From positions 868,001 to 932,000 of the forward strand of contig JAFCMP010000057.1 in assembly GCA_017506865.1 (NCBI GenBank): a DNA stretch of 64,000 bases, written 5' to 3'. Below, one piece after another: positions 24,622 to 52,560 of this stretch; position 1 is the stretch's first letter; the number at the start of each line of letters is the position of its first letter. The notes beneath the pieces were generated by a model. The model searched no databases. It worked only from the letters and a program-made list of their open reading frames with translations, and was not told the origin of the DNA. A program made the position numbers and the translations under genes. Source of the stretch: Tribonema minus (lineage: Eukaryota; Sar; Xanthophyceae; Tribonematales; Tribonemataceae).

Positions 24622-26438
24622 ACAGAGAGGCGCTGGACGCGCGCGACGTCGCGAGCGCTGCCAAGATGGAGCTGCGCGATCTGGAGCGCACCATCAAGGT
24701 CATGGCGGAGCACGTCGGGTGCGCGCAGCCGCTGGTGCGCGCCGCCTCCGCAGCGGCGCCTGGGCGCAAGGCCGCAGCGCCATCGTCCCGAAAACACGGC
24801 AGCAGCAGGGGCGCGGCGGCGGTGATGGCTGCGGGCGGCGGCGCCGCCGCCGCTGCTGCAGCGGCCGCCAGCGGCCAATCGCGCAAACGGCGCAGGGTGT
24901 CGGCGGAAGGCGGCGGTGACAGCAGCACCATCATTGGCGCGCGAAGCGCAGCATCGCTCCATGACGATACCGACCTGGTGCAGGAGACGCTCGCGTCGCT
25001 GGGTGTGCGCCGCCGCAGCAGCGGCGACGGCGGCGGCAGCAGCAGCGGCGCAGCGGCGCGCGCCAGGCAGGCGCCAGACCCCAGCGAGGTGTTCGCGCTG
25101 CTGCGCAATGAGCCGCCGCCGCCGCTGTTCCTGGAGTGGGCGGCACGGCAGCCCAAGGTGCTGCACAATCTGCGCGACTTTGAGACGCCCGAGAAGGCGC
25201 CCTCGGTGTGGGCTGCAACTATGCCGCGCGCTGCTGCTGCGGACGGCGAGGCGCCCGCCAGCGGAGGCGTAATCGCCAACGGCGGCGGGGGCGGTGGTGG
25301 GGGGGGCGGCGGGGCGTTTGCCAGCACAGGCACGGTTGCCAGCAGAGGCGGCGGCGATGCGGGCAGCGGCGCCGGTGCTGCAGCCGCGCCGTTGGCCGGC
25401 GTCAATGGGGTTGCGGACAGGGCGGCAAGGCTGCTGCTGCTGGGTGGGACGCAGGAAGGCGGAGCTGGCGACGCTGCGGATGTGGCGGCAGCGGCGTTGC
25501 CAGCGCTGCTGCCGTCGCCGCCAGCGGCTGGTGGCGTTTCGTCATCAGTACCAGCGGCGGATGCAGCAGGCGTGGAGGAAGGCGGAGCGCAGAGCACTGC
25601 TGCGCCGGCTCGTGACACTCTCAGTCCGGCAGAGGATGTCACTGACACGGAAGATGGGACACAACAGGCGCCGCTGCCGCCGCCGCCGCCAGGGCCAGCG
25701 CTGCCGCAGCGTGCTGAGGCAGAAGTGAACGTTGCGGCAAAGGCAGCAGCAGTAGCGCGGCGCTCCAGGCTCGCCTCGAAGAAGAGAAAGCAGACTTGGG
25801 CGAGCGATGCTGCAGCGGCTGCTGCCGCGCAGCCCCCTGTGGGCACGCCCGCTCGCGCAGCACGGGCATCGGACACCGCGGCAAGCAACGCAATCAGTGC
25901 AGGCGCCCGTGGCACGCATACACAGCAGCCAGCACCTGCAAATCACTTGTTGCACCCTGACGACAAAGCGGACACAGTCGCAGCCGCTGCCGATGGCGCA
26001 AAGCGTGCGCGCTCGCCAGCGGCGGCAGCAGCGGCAGCAACGGCGCCTGCAGCGAGAACGACCGCCACTCGGCGGTCAACTGCTGCGGCCGCAGCAGCGG
26101 CGGCGCCGGCAGCAGCAGCAGCAGCTTCAGCGGATGCCGCAGCGTCGCCTGCGACAAGGGGTGCGCCGCGCGCCTCTAGCCGCTCCGGGCGCCGCCCGTC
26201 CCCCACTGCAGCAACCCCGACCCCCCGCACCGCGCCGACCTGTTCGTCGCGCTCGGGATCGCGCGCCGCAACGCGCTCCGCGGCATCCGGCCGCAGGGCG
26301 ACAGGGCTCGCAGACTTTGCGGCGACGCCGGTGGGCATGCCCCAGTCGCCGCCGCAAGGCGCTCCGGATGCGGGTGGCGTGGCTTACCGTTCGCCGGTGC
26401 GCAGATGCGCGCTGGCAGCGCTGCAAAAGCCGTCGTAG
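23605..26438 (+). CDS. ORC6: Origin recognition complex subunit 6
   Basis: Smallest ORC subunit, needed to license replication origins in the nucleus. Two exons, 23605-23792 and 24260-26438, join in phase (AA|G) and give 788 residues. The ORC6 cyclin-like core is residues 1 to about 190: LDINHLLQQLDVPEHIF, PIAVDLTLKALNVPFSAATL, TQKRYTEVHARV, IDTLAVTLGCSAQHKSAAHA and LNGPELHAAALVLAAAQ. After this come basic nuclear-localisation patches (SRKRRRVSA, ASKKRKQ), one conserved-looking island (DPSEVFALLRNEPPPPLFLEW) and long Ala/Gly/Ser/Pro-rich disorder. Known ORC6 proteins are about 250 to 450 residues, so the tail is exceptional. Several S/T-P sites (for example RSPVRR near the end) fit CDK control. 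The 467-base intron holds a perfect 22-base palindrome. Family call is firm; the tail is read directly from one long open exon. Confidence 0.87.
23890..23942. repeat. Short tandem duplication in ORC6 intron
   Basis: A 25-base unit, beginning TTGCTGTCTTTTCAACAAG, occurs twice head to tail. Confidence 0.85.
24089..24110. other. Perfect 22-base palindrome in ORC6 intron
   Basis: The left arm TGCCGGTAAGG is followed directly by its exact reverse complement with no loop. It also creates GGTAAG on both strands, a splice-donor-like core. Confidence 0.85.
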
Positions 26439-27447
26439 CCTGGAAGCCCGGCGGCGATGACGGCGGCTGCGCGGCGGCGCGCGAGCAGCGGAAACGGGGC
26501 TTCTGCGCTGCGTTTGGCGCTGCAAACACGACGTTACTGCACTGCGGCGGCAGCGCCGCCGGCGCAGCGATGCTCGCTCTCATCGCTGCGGAGTTTCCGC
26601 AACGCCAGCATGCTAGCATTCAAACGCTGCTGTCACGGCGCCCTGCTGGTGCCTCGCAGCCGCGACCGCCTGCAGGCCACAATGCGCAGGGCAACACGCA
26701 GCAGGCGGCCGAAGCGCATGCGCACACGCTGTGCGCTGTGCAGCATGTAGCGTCCGTCCGCTGGAGCACTCGTCGCAATTACCTCTGCGTGCAGCGGCAC
26801 TGCTGTCGACGTGAAGCTCTCGTTTGTCTCCAGGGCAGGTAGCAAGTTTGTGCGCTGCGCTGCACTGCACAGCTCACGACCGCGAGGGCGCGGCAGTGTT
26901 GCAACACAACACGCTGGTGCTGATCAATGCTGTCAACGGCGCAGACGTCTCATGAGCAATGCACCGCACAAACCTTGTGAATGCTCACGTGCTTTTGCAA
27001 CACATATCTTGGCAGCTCGCAGCAGCAGCGATCTAGACCAGGTCAAGCACGCCAGCCTGCGCAACGACTCGGGTATCTGTTGGTACATTCAGCGTTGTAC
27101 ATGTACTTATATGACCGTGCAGGATACGTCAACACATTGCGATGTCTGAGCGTGCTGCATATGCATATCATGCTAGGCAGCACGCCTCAAGCACACGAGT
27201 TGCAGGCAGCATCATGATTGAGAGTCAAGTCCGGCACATCAACACAACCACTTGTGATAACATGACACGGCGACGCCACGCCTTCAAATCTTTGACGTCC
27301 TGATTGCGTCTCCGTGTTCTGTGTGTTTGTTGCATGCGCCGCGCGTACGCGGCCGTCAAGCGCCTGTACAAGTGTATTCACATCTTGGCTCGCCAAAACC
27401 TCAGCAGAAGAGCAAGGCCCGTTTGCCGCGGTGCCCTCTGTGCGGCC
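26439..27447. other. Region between convergent ORC6 and giant WD40 gene
   Basis: 3' flanks of two convergent genes. I see open frames only by chance composition and no conserved exon. No repeats of note. Confidence 0.5.
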
Positions 27448-45874
<18,427 letters not shown>

Positions 45875-46362
45875 GACTTCGGAGCTGCAGCAGCTGCAAG
45901 CCTACGAACAAGCCATCATCTCATACATTTCTTTTTCTCGCCGTTTTTCCTGAAACCGCCGAAACAAGTTGAAGTAGAGAACTCAAGAGTTCTCTCACAG
46001 AAAATATTATTTCAGTTTGCAAAGCTTGCAGTGGCTTTGCTCGTGAAAACACCGATCTGTACATATACATCTGTGTGAGATGTTCGCAAAAGGTGCAGAG
46101 TCGCAGTAGGTGCCTAAAAGTGAGCGTTGCAACCTTGACACAGCGGTGTGTCACACCGTGGGTGCAGGTTCTCATGACATGATGACATCATGACACCGTG
46201 AAGCAACTTCTCTCGACAGCTTTCACATTTCTACACAAAGTCCCAGTACCCGTCGTGCAAGAGATTCGGACAGTCTGGAGCTACAAGCAGCAGCTCTCAA
46301 GCAAGACACATGATGCCAGACCACTTGTTGCGCAATGCTTCATCTGTGTTCTGTCAGGCACA

Positions 46363-46425
46363 ACTACACATACAAAAGTCACTTCCAAATAAGTACACAT
46401 ACAAAAGTCACTTGCAAATAAGTCA
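46363..46425. repeat. Short tandem duplication
   Basis: ACACATACAAAAGTCACTT followed by CCAAATAAGT or GCAAATAAGT occurs twice, head to tail, with a 32-base unit. Confidence 0.9.
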
Positions 46426-47419
46426 ACGCATGGCAGCACCAAACATTACTATGTCTGCATCATGAATGTTATTAGCATACTTGTCACATCTGCGCGCATA
46501 TTCATGTCCAAACCCTCAACAATGTCTGCTCATGGCTCTGTACCAGCATGAATGTCATGCGACACCCGACACCCGTGCCATTGCAGAGGGTTTCCGCTCC
46601 TCAAGTAGCAGTAGCCAAAATACTTTTTTTAGTGAATACGCCATGCTATGCATGTTGCGATCGCACAAGCAGACATGGCGGCAGCCAGTGGAGGGGTACA
46701 GTGCACACTTTGTACTGTGACACGAGCTCATTAACAACTTTAGGCTCTACACCAACGGCACTATTTAACATCTCTACAATGGCTTGGAAGTATTGTTTGT
46801 ACCACACAGAAAACACACCAGCATATGGTCTCATGACAGTGCGGAAAGCAAGAACACATGGCAGCAGCAATGCTAGCAGAAAATGTGTTGGCCACACATA
46901 CGACGACCATGTCAACACCATCCACATGGATGTTGTGGTACAGCCGTGTAGAACGCAAAAGCCCATGGCAGCAGCGATTCAACCACAATGCGCACACAAG
47001 CAGGCAGAAGGGAACCGACACAGTACAGCACGCGCAACAGGCATGTGCAAACTCAAAGTGGTGACAATGATGGAGACCAAACAGCCGAAGTGAAGTGTAT
47101 GGCACAACGCCAGCTGTCATTTCCTTGTGTGTGTGTTGACCCTGAAGTAATTGCCACCCAAGAGAAGGACTGAACGAAAGCCCTTATGTGGATGTGCAAC
47201 ATGTACGCTCTACACTGGACCCGTTGCAATCATGTACTACTGGGGCTTGCACTTGTGCAAGAAGCTGCGGGATGCCTACGCTCTTGAGAAGGAGCGGGGG
47301 GGTCAGGCAATGCTTGGTCGGATGTTGGCCCACGATGTTGACCATGATGTTGACGAAAGTCCATGGCAGCAGATGCTCAGCGTCAGCAGCAGCAGACAGC
47401 GATGAACCACTCATGCTAC

Positions 47420-48240
47420 GAGTAGCCGGCAGAAAACCTTTGGTAGTGCAAGCTGCTCTTGCTCACAATGACACAGGGGGCGCGGCAACTTGCTGCATGC
47501 TGCAGTCACTGGTTGCTCTGGCTCGCCCCCACATACCGGGACGAGTAACAACAGTGAGTGGAAGGGGAAATGGCGTGCGACAAAACCATTCAACAGCTGC
47601 TCTTGCTCGCCACTGCACACAAGAGCGTAACAGCACAAAAAGGTTCACACAGTGCCAGTCATTGCTCTAGCCCAATCAAGGGTAACAACGACCGGTGCTG
47701 GTGGATGCTGCAATGCCTGGCAAAACCTTGAACGCTGCTCTTGCGCTCTTGTGTACACAAGAGCGTAACAGCGTAAAAGGTTCGCACCATGTCAGTCATT
47801 GCTCTAGCCCCATTAAGAGGTAACAATGACTGGAGGTGGGTGAATGCCGCACTGCTTGGCAAAACCTTTGGAAATGCTGCTCTGGCGCACTTGCGTGGAC
47901 GATGAGAGTGACAACTGAGAACGGTTGCACTACGCCTGACACTGCTCTAGCTCGCTCTCCGACTGGAGATTGAGTAACAGTGACAGGCCCAGGTTGTCGA
48001 GTCATGCCTGCAGACCCAGCATGAACAGCTGCTCTATTTGCGCCCTACTGCATCACTGGAGTAACAACTCACTAACCAGGTTGCACTGCCCCAGTCATTG
48101 CTCTAGCTCCACGCCATGAGATGGACAGAGTAACAACAACGGGGCAGGAGTGCCTAAGGTGGATGGGAAGTGCACCATAGCTGCTCTCGCCTGTTCTCTA
48201 AGCACACCCAAGGAGGTTGACAACTGAGGTGCTGGCGAAG
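47420..48240. repeat. Satellite-like tandem array, period about 145 bases
   Basis: TTGCTCTAGC-like blocks start near 47513, 47664, 47798, 47942 and 48098, followed by GAGTAACAAC or GGTAACAA. AAAACCTTTGG and ACAAGAGCGTAACAGC blocks recur between them. Copies differ by many substitutions and small indels, and the array fades at both ends. Confidence 0.8.
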
Positions 48241-48773
48241 CCAAGTCACCATATAGCTGATCTCCCCCCCTTGCATGAGCCGCGAAGACAGGTAACAACT
48301 CAGGTGCACGACACTCAGACTTACGCATGTATGGTGGGGGCTGTGCTGCTGCTGCTGCTGCTTGATGCGGAGGCACTTGCGCGTAGCGTTGAGGCTTGTG
48401 CTGCTTTGAAGCTTATATCGCACCGGCAAAATCTGCGCAGACACACCGCGTGCGGGGAGAGATCGTGAGCACACGCGAGAAGCGGCAAGCATAAAGCACG
48501 AAGGCTGGTGCTCTATCGTGAGCGCGGCGAAACAGCGTATGCCACAGATAGATGTGTGCAGCAAAATCCTGGTGAGCGCATGCCACCGGAATCCTCGTCG
48601 ACGGCATATCCAAGCGGACCAACACGCACGCGAGAGAGTGGTGCGTAGTGGTGCGTACAGCTTGCGCGGTACAGCAATAAACAGCGGCAAACACAAGAGC
48701 TGGGCCCAAGTGGATGACTGACCTGCTGCCATGTGCACAAGATCCGCGAGACGTGGTGTGTTGTTCTCGATCT

Positions 48774-49250
48774 TCACTTGATGAGGCGTCTCAGGTGAGG
48801 GCGAGGGCGTGCGGAGGTCGGCCACTCATGCTGCGTGTGCCAGCCATGCTGATGGTGGTGTGTCGAGGCTGTGTGTGTGCCGGGATGAGGGAGAGTGAGT
48901 GCGAGGTTGAGAGGAGTGAGCAGGAGTGCAGCTGCATCTCCGGCATCTCCATGCACTAGAACGGCAGTTCTGTGGTCGCTGTGGTGTCGCTGCAACTTGA
49001 GAACGAATCCCTTTTCGGCTTGTCGTTGGCACAGGCCCCGAGGGTTCGCTGTGAACGGCAGACGAGGAGAGGTCAAGTTGGCGACTGACGGTGGTGTGCT
49101 GCGGCACGTGACACTCTGCGGCTCCCCGGCGATCCCGAGCATGATCTGGAAGTGCTTCATCTCATCTGCTGTTTCGGCAGCAACAATCTGCCGAAGTTCA
49201 GTTGGCAGATTAATTAAGCCCGTGAGCTCGGTGCGAGAGGACGGAGCCAC
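48774..49250 (-). CDS. Unrecognised open frame
   Basis: An open minus frame of 159 codons with a protein-like start region, LTGLINLPTELRQIVAAE then TADEMKHFQIMLGIAG, predicted helical. The frame opens with GTG after a stop, so it would have to be an internal exon or start at the Met of DEMKHF. The later part (Thr/His/Pro-rich) looks like chance translation. No family recognised and no partner exon found. Confidence 0.25.
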   Translation of the reverse strand: MAPSSRTELTGLINLPTELRQIVAAETADEMKHFQIMLGIAGEPQSVTCRSTPPSVANLTSPRLPFTANPRGLCQRQAEKGFVLKLQRHHSDHRTAVLVHGDAGDAAALLLTPLNLALTLPHPGTHTASTHHHQHGWHTQHEWPTSARPRPHLRRLIK

Positions 49251-49628
49251 TCATGGTGCAGCCATTTGTCATTATTCGAAGCAAAGTAAAATTGATGTCG
49301 ACACACACACGGCGGATTAGATGACTGCGGGTCCCGCAGGCACGCTTGCATGCCCTGGCACAAGAGAAGATGTAGCGGCCGACAAACACGCTCAGACCCC
49401 CAAAAGTGTTGACTTTTACCCAGTACGATCAACATTGATCCTGAGACCACCAAAAGCATGATCCTGAGACCACCGAAAAAGGTGACTTTTGCACAGGATC
49501 AACATATACATTTGTAGTAGCCAACAGTGGTGATGCTCATGCAGCACGCCTGAGTGGAGAGCCGCTGCCGCTGCTGCCGCGCCGCTGCTGCCGCCGCTGC
49601 GCCGCCGCCGCCGCCGCCGCCGCCGCCG
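49251..49628. other. Short non-coding stretch
   Basis: Contains two near-copies of GATCCTGAGACCACC (49436-49480) and the 3' flank of the IQUB-like exon. Nothing else seen. Confidence 0.4.
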
Positions 49629-49947
49629 TCAGCACGCGATGCCCACCAGCTGCTTGGCCGCCGCCACCGCGAGGTGCTGGTGCGACGGCACCGCGCGCAG
49701 GAAGCGCGACGCCTCCGGGTTGAAGTCCGGCGTCTCGATGAAGCGCAGGAACAGGCCGCACGCGCGCAGCCGCAGGCCCGCCATGGAGCGCGCCGCGCGC
49801 CCGCGGCTCAGCAGATCGGCCTCGCGGTCCAGCAGCTCCACGAGCTCGCGCGTGAGGCGGCACTCGAAGCCGCGCACCGCCCACTTGACGCGCAGCAGCA
49901 CGTTGAGGCGCTCCGCGGCGCCGACGAGCGGCGCGGCGAGCGCGCCG
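49629..49947 (-). CDS. C-terminal exon of an IQUB-like protein
   Basis: One exon after a good acceptor (TTTGTCTCATCAG) ending in a stop. It reads LNVLLRVKWAVRGFECRL, TRELVELLDREADLLSRG, then LRLRACGLFLRFIETPDFN and PEASRFL. From memory this matches the conserved end of IQUB (IQ motif and ubiquitin-like protein), a radial-spoke component of motile cilia: LTRE...DREADLL.RG...GLR.R...LF....TP.FNPE. Upstream exons are not identified in 49948-51187, which is short for a whole IQUB gene, so this may be a partial or divergent member. Presence would fit an alga with flagellate stages. Confidence 0.5.
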
Positions 49948-51187
49948 CTGATGAGACAAATAATTACTGGTGTCGACAGGAAAGGCAGCTGTGCGCTTTA
50001 CAGCGAACGCACATGTGACATGTTCCTATACATAACATGTGCACCCACCCCTATATACATAACATGTGCACCCACAGTTGCGATGCCCACAGATGCCCCC
50101 CACACGACATGCAAGTGCTATAGGTGATGGTAAGACCAAAAGGACCTTCAAACCGGCCTGAATAACCTGCATGATGTGAGGCTCAGTTGCTTCTCGCCAT
50201 CCCTTGAGAGCACACTTGCAGACATGCAGGCTTGTACTCCCCAAGTACACAGCTGCAAGTGCAGAGGTGCCTCCCTCCTCAGAGACGGACCTGAAGCATT
50301 CGTGACCTCATAAGAAGCATTGTGAGTACTGCACACTTTGCATGATGGGAGTACTTGTCACAAAACATTCAACAGTCCAGTTGCCTCATCGTGCAGAAAT
50401 GCAAGTCGCACAGCAACAAAACAGTGTCATGATTGATGTTTGTATGGCCAGCAGCAAATTTGGCATCAAGGTCTCCAGCCAAATTTTGCATTGAATACCG
50501 TCTGAGTTCACCATGAAAAACACAGAGCGCAGCACAACAAGGGCAAAAGCAGCGTACCGGCCATGGTCATGTTCTTGCTGCTTAACCTTCTCCATTACCA
50601 GACGCGCAGTGCCATTGGTGCCATTGGCCTCAGAAACGCCTTGTTGAGCAAATATTCCTGCACCGCGCAAACCGTGCCTGTCTGTTGTGCATATTCATGC
50701 CATTTCTCAGCGAGAAAGTCCGCAGGCCGCTGACAAGTGCTGTGGTTTCACCGGTGGTCATCGAGCCGAGGTTTCCGAGTGCAAACACACAAGACAATAT
50801 GATCTCGGCCGGTTCTTGCGTGGTCGAGCACTCAGAAATTCGGCGCAGGCGCCACCTGCTGCGGTCGCACACATCACCAGCACGAGCGTTGCAGTCGGTC
50901 GTCGCCTGACGGGTGCAATGTAACGGCAGCGCTCATGTTCGCGAGGATCCAAGGCACACCGCTGCGCAGCACGGCGCCCCGCCCCGGATCATGCCCCATG
51001 CCAGATGCTTCACCTGCTGCGACGGGCGTGGGCCCCGGCACCGGCACCGGCGCCATCCTCTTGCACCAGAGCTGCTGCGAGTGCCGTGCGCTGAACGCGC
51101 GGGTCAGCAGCACCGCAATCGCGCATAGCGCGGCGGCTACAGCGACCGCACGCTGCAGCAGCGCGTCCTGCTTGCCGCGCCCAGTGC
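49948..51187. other. Unresolved stretch upstream of the IQUB-like exon
   Basis: Should hold its missing exons. Two minus frames look faintly protein-like: one near 50840-50700 (EIILSCVFALGNLGSMTTG) and one at 51190-50886 with a hydrophobic helix (AVAVAAALCAIAVLL). Neither has clear splice borders. A 28-base direct repeat (ATAACATGTGCACCCAC) lies at 50030-50082. Confidence 0.35.
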
Positions 51188-52425
51188 TCAGCTCACGCCC
51201 AGGCCGCTGCCGCTGAGCTCCACGACGTCCGCGCTGTCCTCGAGCGCGACCATGCGGCGCGACAGGCAGCGCGCCAGGAAGGCCATGACGGGGCGCACCT
51301 CGCGCTCGCTGCGCAGGGGGCCGGCGCCGCGGCCGCGCAGCACCACCACCTCGGCGCTGCTGCCGCCGCCGGCGGTGCTGCTGCCTCTGCTGTCAGAGCC
51401 GCTGCCGGCGCTGCTGCCGCTGCTGTGTAAGGCGGCTGCCGAGGCGTGCGCCAGGTGCGGTGGCGCCTGGGCATCTTTGTCGCCGCATAGTATCAGCACT
51501 GGTGTCGCCTCTGCTGCTGGTCTAGCAGGTGCTGCACCGGCGCCGGCAGCAACTGCGAGTTGCTCCTCCAGCAACACTCCGCATATGGATATGACACCGC
51601 CTAGCGCAGGAATCGGCGGAGCGCTGGCGTGCGCTAGGGTTAAAGCCGTAGAGAGGGCTACGGTGCCGCCCTGTGCATAGCCGAACAGGAATATGCAGTC
51701 GGTGGGCCAGTGCAGCTGCAAGCGCAGCGCTTCAATTGCCTGAATCAGCGTGGAAGTAGATGCATTGAGAGACTTCATGCGGCGCTCATCGCCGGGAGTA
51801 TAGGCGAGAGTGTCCCCCTCATCGTCGAAGGTGTCGTGCCAGCAGTAGCCCATGTCGAAGGGGAGGGGTACCGGCGCCTGGAAAGCCAGCACCGCTGTCT
51901 GCGACGGAGCGAGAGGGGGCAACACAGGGCCGCACCAGCATGTCAGCGACAGCGTACATGACATTTTTTTGTGCTACACATGGCCGAAGTTGAAGTTTCA
52001 TGTTTGATGTCAAGAGTTGAGTGCTCACAGTATAATGTGAGATCCTTGTATCAATTGAGGGTGGATGCATTGCAGGCTGCGCATAAGCGGTTGCGTGCAT
52101 ATCAACCTGCCGCAAGCCGGCTCACCTGTGGCAAGTGGAAGCTTCGTCCAAGCTGCAACAAGGGCCGATGGGTGTCCCCTACACCGTGCAGCACAATCAG
52201 CAAATTTTCATCCACACCATCCTCGCTGGGCAGATAGGAAAACACCCGCAGCCCTTCAGGAAACATGCTCGGCTCAGGCTGCTGCTTGCGCCTCGGGGGT
52301 TTGCCAGCCTGACCCCACACCCACATTGTTCCTGTCGACTTGTTGCCAGCAGCATGATCTCCGCCACGCACCGATACTTTGGTAGGGCAGCCCCCTGCAT
52401 CAGCCCACACATCGCAAACCTCCAT
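51188..52425 (-). CDS. Phospholipase/carboxylesterase-like protein lacking catalytic Ser
   Basis: Two phase-0 exons, 52425-52126 and 51898-51188, give 336 residues. The fold matches acyl-protein thioesterase/LYPLA-type hydrolases: LLIVLHGVGDTHRPLLQLG, QAPVPLPFDMGYCWHD, IFLFGYAQGGTVALSTAL, LILCGDKDAQAP. In active members the elbow is GFSQGG; here it is GYAQGG, so the nucleophile Ser is Ala. The aspartate (GDKD) is kept. The expected histidine region reads GRGAGPLRSERE with no His. The protein is therefore predicted to be a pseudoenzyme, or to use other residues. A Ser/Gly-rich insert follows the aspartate. First ATG at 52425 is taken as start. The stop lies within a donor-like GTGAGCTGAG, so a spliced longer C-terminus is possible. 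Divergent from the plastid gene, 135 bases apart. Confidence 0.83.
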
Positions 52426-52560
52426 GGTGCACACCTAATCCAATCTTCAACCAAAACTCTTTGTTGAAGAAGAACTTCAACAGAAACACGTGGCAACCTT
52501 CTGATGTCATCGCAGCGAAAACGCCGGCATCAACACACTTCATCGCGCACAGGAGATAGG
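52426..52560. promoter_or_regulatory. 135-base bidirectional promoter region with inverted repeat
   Basis: Separates the lipase-like and plastid-protein start codons. It holds an inverted repeat, TGTTGAAG (52462-52469) and CTTCAACA (52475-52482) with a 5-base spacer. The TTGAAG core is the motif seen often elsewhere in the window, which makes it a candidate binding site. Confidence 0.5.

Larger units (their letters stand above)
45875..48773. other. Non-coding stretch upstream of the giant gene
   Basis: Lower GC, frequent stops, no recognisable exon. It contains a 32-base tandem duplication (46363-46425) and a satellite-like array (47420-48240). The promoter of the giant gene should lie just above 45874. 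Confidence 0.5.

Noticed and set aside
24464-25915. 483-codon minus-strand frame opposite ORC6
   Set aside because: Ala/Ser/Pro composition mirrors the ORC6 low-complexity tail; no independent support.
47420-48240. CRISPR-like array
   Set aside because: Eukaryotic context, units of about 145 bases with diverged copies and no constant short repeat with unique spacers.
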